A stretch of DNA of 64,000 bases from Alphaproteobacteria bacterium. Its GTDB lineage: Bacteria; Pseudomonadota; Alphaproteobacteria; UBA8366; Aestuariispiraceae. Positions 1-9,356 of this stretch are shown piece by piece. The translations under genes and the position numbers were made by a program. Every line of letters begins with the position of its first letter. Position 1 is the first letter of the stretch. The DNA lies in NCBI GenBank assembly GCA_030065235.1, contig JASJDC010000001.1, positions 1 to 64,000 of the forward strand, in the 5' to 3' direction. Under the pieces are notes generated by a model that did no database searches, had not been told where the DNA came from, and saw only the letters and a list, made by a program, of their open reading frames with translations.

Positions 1-799
1 TCCATCCGGGCGCGCTGGTCCGCCGGCGAGACGGGGCTGATCCGAGGCCGCCTGATCTCGCGCCGCCAGGCGGCGTCGAACGCGTCCCGATCTCGGGCGA
101 GGTCTTCCGTCGCGAAGGCGCGGGCGCGCCGGTCGAAATCGGTCCAGTCGATCCGGTCGGACCCGACGGCGGCGGGCGCTGCCGCGATCGGGACCATTCC
201 ATCGGGGCCCGCCTTGGCCGCGCGGGCCGCCGCCTTGGCCGCTTCCGTGAGCGCCGCCCTGCGGTCGAAGCGCGGCCGGTCGGCGAACGGGCCGGCGAAT
301 GGATCGGGCGCGCCCTCTGGCGTCGCGGCCGGACCCACGCCCGGCGCCCGCCATGCGAGCATCCGACCGCGCACCGAGGCGCGCGCGGCGCGGCGGTCTT
401 GCAACAGCTTCAGGAACGGGTCGGTCTCCGCCGTCAGGCTCGCGGGATCGGGCGGCGCGTAGGGCGGGGCGGGATTCGGCAGGTCGCGCGACAGCAGATC
501 GCCCATCAGCGGATGATCCATGTGACGCGCCGCGTCCTTGTCGAGTATCCGAAGCATCGGGTGGATTGACGGCCCAGGCTGCAGCGGGCGCGGCTGCATG
601 ACTGGCGGCGCGATATCGAACAACGGATCCGGCCGGACCGCACGGCGCCGTCGGGTCGAGGGCGGCTTTTTCACCGCCGCCCGCCAAGCAGGCGTGGGGC
701 CATAATGCGGGCCGGTCGTGAAATCCGCGATGGGCGGGCGGTTGGGTTCGGCGGCGCGGTCGGGCCAGCCGAAGGGGGACGGGAAAAAGCGCGACATGC
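1..799 (-). CDS. hypothetical protein, truncated by window edge
   Basis: An open frame on the minus strand starts with ATG at 799 and runs off the window, giving at least 266 codons without a stop. The ATG has a strong AGGAGG Shine-Dalgarno five bases upstream. The product begins MSRFFPSPFGWPDRAAEP and is rich in Pro, Arg and Ala. It has no signal peptide or membrane segment in the visible part and no motif I recognise. It lies just 15 bases after a terminator-like hairpin (814-842), so it may be a separate unit or under attenuation. The function is unknown. The ribosome-binding site and uninterrupted frame make it likely to be real, but GC-rich DNA gives many false open frames. Confidence 0.5.
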
Positions 800-813
800 C
801 GCCTCCTGCAAAC

Positions 814-842
814 AAAAAGGGGCCCCTCGATGGAGGAACCCC
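814..842 (-). terminator. intrinsic terminator-like hairpin
   Basis: Read on the minus strand, GGGG, two mismatched bases and CCTC pair with GAGG, two bases and CCCC around a CATC loop (819-842). Five T residues follow (818-814). This fits a rho-independent terminator. It could end transcription from xthA, about 200 bases upstream, or act as an attenuator for the ORF that starts at 799. Confidence 0.5.
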
Positions 843-983
843 TGTTGACTATTGGTCTTGTGGGACTGGGATGAGCCGCGGTCGGCGGGCTACTTTCTAT
901 TTTTATATCAAGTCGTAACGAAGGCCCGGACGCACAACCGCATGCTCAATTTCGTGCAGATTAGGCCGGCGCGCGTTAGATGT

Positions 984-1018
984 CAAACAGAAAATGACAT
1001 TTTGTTTGTTTCTGTTTG
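984..1018. repeat. AT-rich nested inverted repeat
   Basis: CAAACAGAAA (984-993) is an exact inverted repeat of TTTCTGTTTG (1009-1018). A second palindrome, AAAATG-A-CATTTT (991-1003), overlaps the left arm. The patch is strikingly AT-rich among GC-rich sequence. It lies 25 bases beyond the 3' end of xthA on the same transcript. It could be a 3' hairpin of xthA or an operator for the ORF at 799. Confidence 0.45.
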
Positions 1019-1042
1019 TCTGTGCTTGCCCTCGGCCGGCTT

Positions 1043-1855
1043 TCAGGCGGCGAGCGCGCACCAGACCGGCGTGTGGTCGCTGGGTTTTTCCTTGCCGCGC
1101 GGGGTCTTGTCGATCTCGCATTCCAGCAGCCGGTCGGCGGCTTGCGGCGAGAGCAGGAAATGATCGATCCGGACGCCTTCATCCTTCTGCCAGCGGCCTC
1201 TCACATAGTCCCAATAGGAATAGTGATGCGCCTCTGTCGGGTGCAGCGCCTTCCAGGCCTCGGTCAGGCCGAGATTGAGCAGCGCCCGGAACCGGGCTCG
1301 GCTTTCCGGCCGGCACAGCGCGTCGTCCGCCCAGCCGACCGGGTCATACACGTCGTCGTCACTCGGGCAGATATTGTAGTCGCCGCCCAACACCAGCGGG
1401 GCCTCGGTCGGCAGCAGGCTGTCTCGGATATGGTCGCGCAGCCGCGCCATCCAGGCGAGTTTATAAGGGTATTTCGGCCCGTCGGTCGGGTTGCCGTTGG
1501 GCAGATAGATGCTGGCGACGCGCAGCCCTTGGATCGTGGCTTCGATATAGCGGGCCTGTTCGTCTTCAGCATCGCCGGGCAGGCCGCGCCGGACATCCTT
1601 GATCGGATGTTTGGAGAGAATCGCGACGCCGTTATAGCTCTTCTGGCCGAAGACGGCGCTCTGGTAGCCCGCCGACTCAAAGGCCAATAGCGGGAAATCC
1701 GCCTCTTGGCATTTCAGCTCTTGCAGCAGTGCGACATCGGGTTGCGCGTCGGCCAGCCATTCCAGCACGCGGTCCAGCCGGGCATTGATGGAATTGACGT
1801 TGAAGGTGGCGATCTTGAGCGCCGCAGTCTGGCGGTCGGTTTGGGCGTCGGTCAT
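1043..1855 (-). CDS. xthA: exodeoxyribonuclease III
   Basis: A 270-residue endonuclease/exonuclease/phosphatase-fold enzyme, the usual length for XthA. It cleaves abasic sites in DNA and has 3'-5' exonuclease and 3'-repair phosphatase activity in base-excision repair, and acts in the cytoplasm. Visible catalytic motifs are N19 in TFNVNSI, the Mg2+ ligand E46 in LLQELK, D159/N161 in GDYNICP, and the terminal SDHTPV with D260/H261. YSYWDY and RIDHFL are also typical. The gene is apparently monocistronic; the next gene upstream (PAS_5) is about 170 bases away on the same strand. Confidence 0.96.
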   Translation of the reverse strand: MTDAQTDRQTAALKIATFNVNSINARLDRVLEWLADAQPDVALLQELKCQEADFPLLAFESAGYQSAVFGQKSYNGVAILSKHPIKDVRRGLPGDAEDEQARYIEATIQGLRVASIYLPNGNPTDGPKYPYKLAWMARLRDHIRDSLLPTEAPLVLGGDYNICPSDDDVYDPVGWADDALCRPESRARFRALLNLGLTEAWKALHPTEAHHYSYWDYVRGRWQKDEGVRIDHFLLSPQAADRLLECEIDKTPRGKEKPSDHTPVWCALAA

Positions 1856-1938
1856 GGGGCCTCACAGGTGCGGCGCGGTCGGACGGCGGAAGGGTCGACC
1901 CGACCGAAATAGACCGCGCCCCGCGCGCGCCTGTCAAT

Positions 1939-1977
1939 CTGTCCAAACCGGCTGTCCAAACCGGCTGTCCAAACCGG
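1939..1977. repeat. three tandem copies of a 13-bp unit
   Basis: The unit CTGTCCAAACCGG occurs three times without a mismatch (1939-1951, 1952-1964, 1965-1977) in the gap upstream of xthA. It may be a replication-slippage repeat; no protein is encoded across it. Confidence 0.8.
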
Positions 1978-2029
1978 CTACCCGAACATGTTCTACATGC
2001 CCGCGGCGCGGCCGGCCGCCGCAACGGGC

Positions 2030-2554
2030 TCAGATCAACTTCATATCCGCCCGGAAACCTTCGTCGAGATAATAGACCGAACAACCCAGCACCATGTCGA
2101 TCTCGGCGCCGGTGCTCGAAAGCGGCGCGGCGATTCGCTCAATCAGGCCTTGGTTGCGCGCGCTGGGAAATACCGGCCGCCCGGCATGGTAGTTCGGAAC
2201 GCCGGTGTCGCAGACCGCGGTCGCCAATTCCTTGACGTTCGTAACGGTGTCGTGATCCAAAACTTCGTCGATATAGAGCCCGGGTTTGCCCAAGGCCCAG
2301 ACGCGCGCAATGGCCTCGCCGATCAGGCGCATTCGAATTCGCAGCGGATCGCGTTCGACATCGAAAAGCCAGAGATGCGGCAGAGCGCGCGGATTGATCC
2401 TGGCCAAGTCGATCGGATCGCACGCCGCCCGCGTCGGAACGCCGCCGGCCTTGGCGGCGGCGTTGCGCCAGAAGAGATAAAAGTCCTGGACGATGGGCCC
2501 GGCGTCGGGGGGAACGGCGGCGTCCAACTCCGCCTCTGTCGGGGTGATCATCAT
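2030..2554 (-). CDS. PAS_5 domain protein
   Basis: A 174-residue protein made almost entirely of one PAS_5-type domain. Typical features are the N-terminal helix with FYLFWRNAAAKAGGVPTRA, then IDLARINPRALPHLWLFDVERDP and RMRLIGEAIA, and a terminal SVYYLDEGF-like strand. This family is common in Rhodospirillales-type alphaproteobacteria, usually as a standalone protein of unknown role. There is no signal peptide or output domain. An AAGGA lies directly before two adjacent ATGs (2554 and 2551), so the second may be the real start. It follows erpA on the same strand, about 120 bases away. Confidence 0.8.
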   Translation of the reverse strand: MMITPTEAELDAAVPPDAGPIVQDFYLFWRNAAAKAGGVPTRAACDPIDLARINPRALPHLWLFDVERDPLRIRMRLIGEAIARVWALGKPGLYIDEVLDHDTVTNVKELATAVCDTGVPNYHAGRPVFPSARNQGLIERIAAPLSSTGAEIDMVLGCSVYYLDEGFRADMKLI

Positions 2555-2672
2555 TCCTTGCTCAACTCAGCCGGCGGCCCGTTGGGGCCGGTCTAGCAAT
2601 TACCCGAAAGAATCAGCCGCACAAGGAGATTGTGCCTAATCCTAGGGTCCGGGAAAGAGTCGAACGCGCGAT

Positions 2673-3056
2673 CTAGAGGGAGAAGGAAGTGCCGCAGCCG
2701 CAAGAGGAGGAGGCGTTCGGATTGTTGATCGCGAAATAGGACCCGACCAACTCGTCCTTGTAATCGACCTCCGACCCGGCCAGCAGGTCCATCGATACGG
2801 AATCGGTGACAACGCGCACGCCATCCCGCTCAAACACCAAATCGTCCGGCGTCGCGCCGCTGTCGAAACTGAAACCATATTGATAGCCGCTGCAGCCGCC
2901 GCCGGACACGGTGACGCGCAGCAACAGCGACGGGTCCTGCTCCCGCGCGATCATATCGGCCAACCGTTTCGCCGCCGATTCGGAAATCAGCAGCACCCGC
3001 TCATGCGCAGGCCCTCGGTCCGCAAACGGATCCTGATCGAACGTGGTTTCAGTCAT
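2673..3056 (-). CDS. erpA: iron-sulfur cluster insertion protein (A-type carrier)
   Basis: A 127-residue HesB/IscA family protein. The three cysteines that hold the cluster are present: one in GGGCSGYQYGF (about residue 55) and two in the C-terminal SCGCGTSFSL. The acidic N-terminal extension (about 18 residues) precedes LISESAAKRLADMI. The protein takes up a [4Fe-4S] or [2Fe-2S] cluster and passes it to target enzymes. Isolated placement away from an isc/suf cluster favours an ErpA role over IscA/SufA, though family members are hard to separate by sequence. It is divergent from dgt. Confidence 0.88.
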   Translation of the reverse strand: MTETTFDQDPFADRGPAHERVLLISESAAKRLADMIAREQDPSLLLRVTVSGGGCSGYQYGFSFDSGATPDDLVFERDGVRVVTDSVSMDLLAGSEVDYKDELVGSYFAINNPNASSSCGCGTSFSL

Positions 3057-3091
3057 CGACGCCGTCCTTCGCTGTCGGTGTCATCCTGGAC

Positions 3092-3107
3092 CCGCCAATT
3101 CTGGCGG
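3092..3107. promoter_or_regulatory. palindrome between erpA and dgt
   Basis: CCGCCA-ATTC-TGGCGG is a perfect 6-bp inverted repeat about 40 bases upstream of the erpA start, in the divergent erpA/dgt intergenic region. It is placed like an operator, but I cannot match it to a known regulator. Confidence 0.3.
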
Positions 3108-3313
3108 AATAGCCGCTGTTATGTAAGGGGCGTCGCGGCGTTGTCAACGAAACGGGGGGCCGCGACGGGCAGAGCGCTCTTGCGCCCGGATGGACCCGGC
3201 GGTACCTAGCCGGTCATGTTTCGACGCGCGACCTTCGCCGCCTCGAATGGCGCAGCGCCAACCGCGATCCTAGGTGAGACGGGGCTCGGTCGGGCGGTTT
3301 GCGAGGCTGCGTC

Positions 3314-4591
3314 GTGAGCCGGTCGGACCTTGTCGCTCGGGGGGCGGCGTCAACCGCATCGCAGCCAGGGCCGCTGTCGCCTCCCAGGGCGGCCTATGCG
3401 ACATTGTGGGAGCAGAGCCGCGGCCGCCTGCATCCGGAGGCCGATTCGCCTTCGCGCACCCCGTTTCAGCGGGATCGCGATCGTTTGATCCATTGCACCG
3501 CCTTCCGGCGCTTGATGCATAAGACGCAGGTTTTTGTTTCGCCGACCCAGGATCATGTGCGCACGCGCCTGACCCACAGTCTGGAAGTCGCCCAGATCGC
3601 CCGGTCGATGGCGCGAACGCTGGGCTTGGACGAAGACCTGACGGAGTTCCTGGCGCTCGGCCACGATATCGGCCACCCGCCCTTCGGGCATACGGGCGAA
3701 GAGGCGCTGGACGCGGTCATGGCCCCGTATGGCGGCTACGATCACAATGATCAGGCCTTACGCGTCGTGACCAAGCTGGAGCATCGCTATCCCGACTTCG
3801 AAGGCCTGAACCTGACCTGGGAATCGCTCGAAGGACTGGTCAAGCATAACGGCCCGCTCATCGGAGATCGTCCCAAGGCCTTTCCGGATGAAAGTGCGCT
3901 GCCGCGCACGATCCGGGCCTATAACCGTCGGCATGATCTGGACCTGACCCGGTTCGCCGGGATGGAGGCGCAAGTCGCGGCGATCTCCGACGACATCGCC
4001 TACAACCATCACGATCTCGATGACGGGCTGCGGGCGCGCCTTTTCAGCATCTCCGAAGCGTCCGAGGCGGCGCCTCATGTTGGGGCCGCTTTCCGCCGCG
4101 CCGCGGACGCCCATCCGCAATTGGATGTCGGCGGCCGCCTGGCGCACCGCCGCGAAATCCTGATCTCGGAAGCGGTGCGCAGTTTGATCGGCGACATGGT
4201 CGGCGATGTGCTGGCCGAGACGAAACGGCGGCTTGCGGCGCTCCGGCCCCAGACCGTCGACGACATCCGTGGGGCCGACGCACCCGTGGTTGCCTTCTCC
4301 AAGGATATGGCTGTAAAGGAACACGCACTGAAGGCGTTCCTATTTCGGCGCATGTATCGCAACGATCTGGTGAATGGCAAACGCCGCCGAGGTCGGCAGG
4401 TCGTCCGCGCACTGTTCAAGCACTATATGATGCGGCCGGATGAATTGCCGCCGCCGAGGGCCGCAACGGCGTCCGCAAGCGACGAGGCGGATCGGGCGGT
4501 CTTGGTCAGCGACTATATAGCGGGGATGACGGATCGCTTTGCGATGCGTGAGGCCGAGCTTCACACGGGCCTAAAATCTGGATTGGTTTAA
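3314..4591 (+). CDS. dgt: deoxyguanosinetriphosphate triphosphohydrolase-like protein
   Basis: An HD-domain dNTPase of the type conserved in alphaproteobacteria just before argS. It hydrolyses dNTPs to the nucleoside plus triphosphate. Metal-binding motifs are visible: H in [10 protein letters not shown] (about residue 87), HD in [12 protein letters not shown] (about 116) and D in [15 protein letters not shown]. The N-terminal [27 protein letters not shown] block is typical. The start is uncertain: GTG at 3314 gives 425 residues, while TTG at 3299 would add five. Neither has a clear Shine-Dalgarno. The stop codon shares one base with the argS start, so the two genes are translationally coupled. 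Confidence 0.92.
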   Translation: MSRSDLVARGAASTASQPGPLSPPRAAYATLWEQSRGRLHPEADSPSRTPFQRDRDRLIHCTAFRRLMHKTQVFVSPTQDHVRTRLTHSLEVAQIARSMARTLGLDEDLTEFLALGHDIGHPPFGHTGEEALDAVMAPYGGYDHNDQALRVVTKLEHRYPDFEGLNLTWESLEGLVKHNGPLIGDRPKAFPDESALPRTIRAYNRRHDLDLTRFAGMEAQVAAISDDIAYNHHDLDDGLRARLFSISEASEAAPHVGAAFRRAADAHPQLDVGGRLAHRREILISEAVRSLIGDMVGDVLAETKRRLAALRPQTVDDIRGADAPVVAFSKDMAVKEHALKAFLFRRMYRNDLVNGKRRRGRQVVRALFKHYMMRPDELPPPRAATASASDEADRAVLVSDYIAGMTDRFAMREAELHTGLKSGLV

Positions 4592-6342
4592 TGAGTGTTT
4601 TCAATAGGCTGGCGTCGCTTCTGCAGGAAGTGCTGCAACGGCTGGAGCGGGACGGATTGTTGCCGGACGGCGTCGATCTCGCGCGCGCCGGGGTCGAACC
4701 GCCGCGCGACCCGTCCCATGGCGACGCCGCGACCAACGCCGCGATGGTGCTGGCCAAGGCGGCCGGTGTGAAACCGCGCGAACTGGCCGCCGCGATCGCC
4801 GACAGCCTCGGCCAGGATCCGATGATCGCTCGCGTCGAGATCGCGGGGCCGGGCTTCATTAATCTGAGGCTTGCAGACTCGATCTGGCGCGAGGAGACCA
4901 AAGCGATCCTCAAGGCCGGCGTCTCCTACGGCGACAGCGCGCTCGGGGCCGGTGAGAAGGTGAATGTGGAATATGTCTCGGTGAATCCCACCGGACCATT
5001 GCATATCGGCCATGCGCGCGGCGCCGTGATCGGCGACGCCCTGGCGGCTCTGCTCAGCAAAGCCGGTTACGCCGTGACGCGCGAATATTACATCAACGAC
5101 GCGGGGAACCAGGTTGATGTCCTGGGCCGGTCGGCCTTTCTGCGCTATCGCGAAGCGTTGGGCGAGACCGTGGAGATCCCAGAAGGCATGTATCCCGGCG
5201 ACTATCTGAAGCCCGTCGGCGAGCGGCTGAAATCGGTTCATGGCGCCGCCCTGGCGGCGCTGCCGGAAGACGATTGGCTGCCGATCGCCCGCGCCGCCGC
5301 CATCGACAGTATGATGGCCCTAGTGAAGGATGATCTAGCGCAGCTTGGCGTGCATCAGGACGTCTTCACCAGCGAACGCGCGTTGGTCGAGGCCGGCAAA
5401 GTGGACGATGTACACTCGATCTTGGAGGAAGCCGGTCATCTCTACACAGGCGTGCTCGATCCGCCGAAAGGCTCGAAGCCGGACGATTGGGAGCCGCGCC
5501 CGCAACTGCTGTTCCGAGCCACTGATTTCGGCGACGATGTCGACCGGCCGCTTAAGAAATCGGATGGAAGCTGGACCTATTTCGCGTCCGACATCGCCAA
5601 TCATCTGGACAAGTATCAGCGCGGCTTCGCCAAACAGATCAATGTCTGGGGCGCGGATCACGGCGGCTATGTCAAGCGCATGAAGGCGGCGGTGACCGCG
5701 GTCAGCGGCGGCGCCGCCGCGCTCGACGTGAAGATCTGTCAGATCGTCCGGCTGACCGAGTCGGGCGAATTGATGAAAATGTCGAAACGCGCCGGAACCT
5801 TCGTGACCCTACGCGATCTGGTCGACGCCGTGGGCAAGGATGTCGTTCGGTTTCATCTGTTGACCCGGAAGAACGACGCCCAGATGGATTTCGACCTCAC
5901 AGCGGTGAAGGAGCAATCGCGCGACAACCCGGTCTTCTATGTCCACTACGCCCATGCGCGCTGCTGTTCGGTGGCGCGGGCGGCGGCCGAAGCCTTCCCG
6001 GAAGCGGATCTGTCGGTCGCGGCCTTGGCTGCGCAATCGATGGAGGCGCTCTCCAGCGAGGCGGAGTTCGCCATGATGCGCAAACTGGCCGACTGGCCGC
6101 GCGTCGTTGAAGGCGCGGCGTTGGCGGAGGAGCCGCACCGCATCGCCTATTATCTCTATGAATTGGCGGGCGTTTTTCACGCCTGGTGGCATAGCGGCAA
6201 TGAAGACGAGACCCTTCGGTTCATTGTGCCGGGCGAAGAATCGCTTACCCTGAACAGGCTGGCTTTGGTCGCGGCGGTGCGGACGGTGATTGCTTCTGGG
6301 CTCGACGTGTTCGGTGTGACGCCGCGTGAAGAGCTGACCTAG
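4591..6342 (+). CDS. argS: arginyl-tRNA synthetase
   Basis: A 583-residue class I aminoacyl-tRNA synthetase that charges tRNA-Arg. It shows the N-terminal Arg-specific domain, the HIGH motif in [13 protein letters not shown] (about residue 135), a KMSKR version of the second class I motif (about 396), and the C-terminal DALR anticodon-binding domain beginning near [12 protein letters not shown]. Its length is normal for the family. It overlaps the dgt stop codon by one base and is followed by the SPOR-protein gene after 73 bases, the usual alphaproteobacterial order. Confidence 0.98.
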   Translation: MSVFNRLASLLQEVLQRLERDGLLPDGVDLARAGVEPPRDPSHGDAATNAAMVLAKAAGVKPRELAAAIADSLGQDPMIARVEIAGPGFINLRLADSIWREETKAILKAGVSYGDSALGAGEKVNVEYVSVNPTGPLHIGHARGAVIGDALAALLSKAGYAVTREYYINDAGNQVDVLGRSAFLRYREALGETVEIPEGMYPGDYLKPVGERLKSVHGAALAALPEDDWLPIARAAAIDSMMALVKDDLAQLGVHQDVFTSERALVEAGKVDDVHSILEEAGHLYTGVLDPPKGSKPDDWEPRPQLLFRATDFGDDVDRPLKKSDGSWTYFASDIANHLDKYQRGFAKQINVWGADHGGYVKRMKAAVTAVSGGAAALDVKICQIVRLTESGELMKMSKRAGTFVTLRDLVDAVGKDVVRFHLLTRKNDAQMDFDLTAVKEQSRDNPVFYVHYAHARCCSVARAAAEAFPEADLSVAALAAQSMEALSSEAEFAMMRKLADWPRVVEGAALAEEPHRIAYYLYELAGVFHAWWHSGNEDETLRFIVPGEESLTLNRLALVAAVRTVIASGLDVFGVTPREELT

Positions 6343-6415
6343 CTGCAACGGCGCGCCGCTGTGCGCCGCGCTGAAAAAGACGCGGGTGACGCGGCGAAGA
6401 ACTCGGTGAAAAGAT

Positions 6416-7468
6416 ATGACGTCGGAATTGGACGATCTGGAACGCGAATTGGCGGAGATCGAGCGCGACGGCCGATCGAGCGAGGCGGGCGCACGCCGGC
6501 GCAAGGGTTTGGGACTGCTGCCGGTCTTGGTTGCGGTGCTGGGCGTTTCCGGCGTCGGCGCTGTTGTCTATTACGCCTATAATTCCGGCGTGCGCGAAGG
6601 CAGTGAGGTGGCCGCGCCGCTCTTGACCCCCGACGGACCGATCAAAGTAAAGCCGGACGATCCGGGCGGGCTTGTGGTCCCGCACCGCGACAAGTCGGTC
6701 TTCGCCGTGGTTCAGCAGGGTGGCGCGCCGACCGATGAGACGGTTGAAACGCTGTTGCCGCCGCCCGAAGACCCGATGCGTCCCCCAGCGCCGCAATTGG
6801 CCGCCGCCGATCCGGGCGCGGAGCCGGCGGGCGTCGAAAACGGGACCGACACTGCGGCCGACACTGCGGCCGACACTGCGGCCGCGCCGCCGATCCCGAG
6901 CATCACGGAGTCGCCGCCTGATCAGCCGGCCACCCCGCGACCGCCGACGCCGACGGAGCCGGTCTTGCCGGCGGCCGGATTGCAGGCTCCGAGCGCGCCG
7001 CCGACCCTGAACGCCGCCGCGCCGGAGCAGAGCGACGCCGCGCCGGCCGAGGCCCCCGCACCACAGGCGGCGACGCCCGCCCAGCCCGATATGGCGCAAG
7101 AGACGCAGGCCGTATCGCCGATTTCTTCGCCTCCTGAAAGGGCGGCGAGTCCCGATGCGCCGGCCGAGAGTGCAGCGCCCCAGAATACGCAGGTGGCCGG
7201 CGCCGATCTTTCATCGGCTTGGCGCATCCAGATCGCCGCTCTGCGCTCGCGAGAAGCGGCCGAGCGCGAATGGGCGCGGCAGGTCAACCGGCACAGGGAC
7301 CTGCTCGGCGCGCTCAGCCTGCAGGTGCAGCGGGTCACGATTGAAGGGAAGGGCGAGTTCTTTCGCGTGCGCGGCGGTCCGCTGCCCAATAAGGCGACGG
7401 CGGACGATCTTTGCGCTCAACTCACCGCGCAGAAACTCTCCTGCTTGTCCGTAAGGCCTGGGGCGTAG
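6416..7468 (+). CDS. SPOR-domain inner-membrane protein
   Basis: A 350-residue bitopic protein. A short cytoplasmic N-terminus (about residues 1-33, with RRRKG before the membrane) is followed by one transmembrane helix (LLPVLVAVLGVSGVGAVVYY, about 35-55). A long Pro/Ala-rich periplasmic linker comes next, then a C-terminal SPOR domain (about 265-350, starting SSAWRIQIAALRS). SPOR domains bind glycan strands stripped of stem peptides at the division septum. Genes of this kind sit between argS and scpA in alphaproteobacteria, so a cell-division role is likely. The linker holds a small tandem repeat (TAAD). Confidence 0.88.
   Translation: MTSELDDLERELAEIERDGRSSEAGARRRKGLGLLPVLVAVLGVSGVGAVVYYAYNSGVREGSEVAAPLLTPDGPIKVKPDDPGGLVVPHRDKSVFAVVQQGGAPTDETVETLLPPPEDPMRPPAPQLAAADPGAEPAGVENGTDTAADTAADTAAAPPIPSITESPPDQPATPRPPTPTEPVLPAAGLQAPSAPPTLNAAAPEQSDAAPAEAPAPQAATPAQPDMAQETQAVSPISSPPERAASPDAPAESAAPQNTQVAGADLSSAWRIQIAALRSREAAEREWARQVNRHRDLLGALSLQVQRVTIEGKGEFFRVRGGPLPNKATADDLCAQLTAQKLSCLSVRPGA
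6848..6883. repeat. three tandem 12-bp units in the SPOR-protein linker
   Basis: GACACTGCGGCC occurs three times exactly and encodes the repeated tetrapeptide DTAA in the flexible periplasmic linker. It keeps frame and could vary in copy number by slippage. Confidence 0.85.
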
Positions 7469-7493
7469 CGACGGTTGCGCGTTTCCGCCGCAT

Positions 7494-7511
7494 CGCGCTT
7501 GCTTGAGCGCG
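7494..7511. repeat. hairpin between the SPOR gene and scpA
   Basis: CGCGCT-TGCTTG-AGCGCG is a perfect 6-bp inverted repeat 26 bases after the SPOR-protein stop. It has no T run, so it is at best a weak terminator or an mRNA 3' hairpin. In many relatives nagZ stands at this place; here the gap is about 100 bases with no gene. Confidence 0.35.
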
Positions 7512-7570
7512 CCTTGACGCGTACGCCTAGTTGATCATTCGGCCCCAGCGTGGCCCCGCGATTGAAATCC

Positions 7571-8491
7571 ATGAGCGACGAAACCGACAGTCCCGATGCG
7601 AAGATCAGCGAGTCCGGCGGGACTGCTGGGCGCGCGGCGAACGATGATTTCCAGCCGGATCAGCCGGACTATGCCAGCGCTGTAGGCGACGACGCGTTGG
7701 TGTTGGCCTTGGACGGGTTCGAGGGGCCGATCGATCTGCTGCTGACCCTCAGCCGCGAACATAAAATCGACATTACCAAGATCTCTATCCTCGCCCTAGC
7801 GGAACAGTATCTCGCCTATATCCAGCGCGCCCGCGAGCTGCAGCTCGAGATCGCCGCCGATTATCTGGTGATGGCGGCCTGGCTGGCCTATCTGAAAAGC
7901 CGCCTCTTGCTGCCGGTTCAAGGCGAGGATGAAGACGGAGAGGACCCGGCCGAACTGGCGGCGCGCCTAGCCTTTCAGCTCCAGCGTCTGGAAGCGATGC
8001 AAAATGTCTCGCAGAAACTGTTGGAGCGGCCGCGTCTCGGACAGGATTTCTTCGCGCGCGGCATGCCGGAGCAGGTGGTCGTCAGCAACCGGGTGCATTG
8101 GGACGTCTCGCTCTATGAACTCCTGCGCGCCTATGGATCGATCCGCCAGCGCGAGGTTGGGGCGACGCTGCGCATCGCGCCGACGGCGCTGTTTTCGATG
8201 GATCAGGCGGTGCAGCGTCTGCGCGCGGTGCTCGGCGACATGCCGGACTGGAGCACGCTGGAGCAGTTCCTGCCGGAAGATCTGAACGATCCGCTGGTGC
8301 GGCGCTCGGCTTTGGCGTCCACATTCGCCGCCAGCCTGGAATTGGCGCGGGAAGGCGTCTTGGATATCCAGCAGCAAGGCCTTTTTGCGCCAATCCTGAT
8401 CCGGAAAGCCTCGGTCGTCCGGTTGGCCGAGCCGCCGGCCGCGAAAGAGACCGATGCGGACGACAGTGGCGCGGACCACCCGGCGTCCTAG
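7571..8491 (+). CDS. scpA: segregation and condensation protein A
   Basis: ScpA kleisin, the bridging subunit of the SMC-ScpA-ScpB condensin that organises and segregates the chromosome. The conserved N-terminal block LDGFEGPIDLLLTLSREHKIDITKISILALAEQYL is present, followed by the middle helices (ADYLVMAAWLAYLKSRLLLP). The C-terminal winged-helix part ends near residue 300. ATG 7571 (306 residues) is preferred; an in-frame GTG at 7550 would add seven residues and neither has a strong Shine-Dalgarno. It is followed by scpB after about 40 bases. Confidence 0.94.
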   Translation: MSDETDSPDAKISESGGTAGRAANDDFQPDQPDYASAVGDDALVLALDGFEGPIDLLLTLSREHKIDITKISILALAEQYLAYIQRARELQLEIAADYLVMAAWLAYLKSRLLLPVQGEDEDGEDPAELAARLAFQLQRLEAMQNVSQKLLERPRLGQDFFARGMPEQVVVSNRVHWDVSLYELLRAYGSIRQREVGATLRIAPTALFSMDQAVQRLRAVLGDMPDWSTLEQFLPEDLNDPLVRRSALASTFAASLELAREGVLDIQQQGLFAPILIRKASVVRLAEPPAAKETDADDSGADHPAS

Positions 8492-8529
8492 GGCGCCCAT
8501 CGACGGTGTAAGTGAGAACGGACCCGACC

Positions 8530-9213
8530 ATGGATCGATTTCAGCAACTGCGCGTCTTGGAGGCGCTGCTTTTCGCCAGCGACACGCCTTTGTCGGAAAA
8601 GGCTTTGGCGGAGCGCATGCCCGACGACGCCGACATCCAGGGCCTGATCGAAGAATTGCGCGGTCTTTACGCCAATCGCGGCGTGACGCTGCGCAAGGTC
8701 GGCGATGGAACGCAGGGCGGCTGGGCCTTTCGCACGGCGGAAGACCTGTCGACCTATATGACGATCGAACGGGTGACGCCGAAGAAGCTCTCACGGGCGG
8801 CGATCGAGACCATGGCGATCATCGCCTATCATCAGCCAGTGACCCGCGCGGAGATCGAAGAAATCCGGGGCGTGGCGGTCAGTCGGGGGACGATCGACCT
8901 ATTGCTGGAGGCCGGCTGGATCAAGCCGCGTGGCCGCAAACAAACGCCGGGACGCCCGGTGACCTGGGGCACGACCGCCCATTTCCTCGATGAGTTCGGG
9001 CTTGAGGATCTGAAATTGCTTCCGGGCCTAGAGGAATTGAAGGCGGCGGGCCTGCTCGATTCACGGCCCGGCGCCGGCGCCATCTCGATGCGCGAAAGCG
9101 AGGGCGAATTGGCGGAGTCGGACACGCTGGAGGAAGACGTGATCGATCCGTTCGGCGACGAGGAGCCTTACGAGGCGCTTGAGACCGAGGACGCGGTCGC
9201 GCTCGACGACTGA
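8530..9213 (+). CDS. scpB: segregation and condensation protein B
   Basis: ScpB, the winged-helix dimer (kite) subunit of the SMC complex. Typical features are LRVLEALLFASDTPLSEKALAERMP at the N-terminus and RAAIETMAIIAYHQPVTRAEIEEIRGV in the second winged helix, followed by RKQTPGRPVTWGTTAHFLDEFGL. The C-terminal 50 residues are acidic and probably disordered. ATG 8530 (227 residues) is chosen; a GTG at 8512 is in frame. It is probably in one operon with scpA. Confidence 0.94.
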   Translation: MDRFQQLRVLEALLFASDTPLSEKALAERMPDDADIQGLIEELRGLYANRGVTLRKVGDGTQGGWAFRTAEDLSTYMTIERVTPKKLSRAAIETMAIIAYHQPVTRAEIEEIRGVAVSRGTIDLLLEAGWIKPRGRKQTPGRPVTWGTTAHFLDEFGLEDLKLLPGLEELKAAGLLDSRPGAGAISMRESEGELAESDTLEEDVIDPFGDEEPYEALETEDAVALDD

Positions 9214-9246
9214 TGAGCGCCGCTGTCGCACCGATGGCTTTCGCAC

Positions 9247-9275
9247 TTGTTGCGAACGCCTTTCATTCCTACTAT
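9247..9275 (+). promoter_or_regulatory. possible sigma-70-type promoter for the orphan ABC ATPase
   Basis: TTGTTG (9247-9252), a 17-base spacer and TACTAT (9270-9275) lie about 80 bases before the ATPase gene in an AT-richer patch that follows the scpB stop. Each hexamer matches the consensus in about four positions, so this is only a candidate. Confidence 0.3.
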
Positions 9276-9356
9276 GCAGCCGGAAATATTCTGCAATTCA
9301 TCCGGTGACGCGTGATACTGACCGCCCCCGAACAAGCCGACGACCGCGCCGCGTCC

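Noticed and set aside
841-1042. tRNA gene before the terminator-like hairpin
   Set aside because: No cloverleaf or T-loop consensus could be drawn on either strand.
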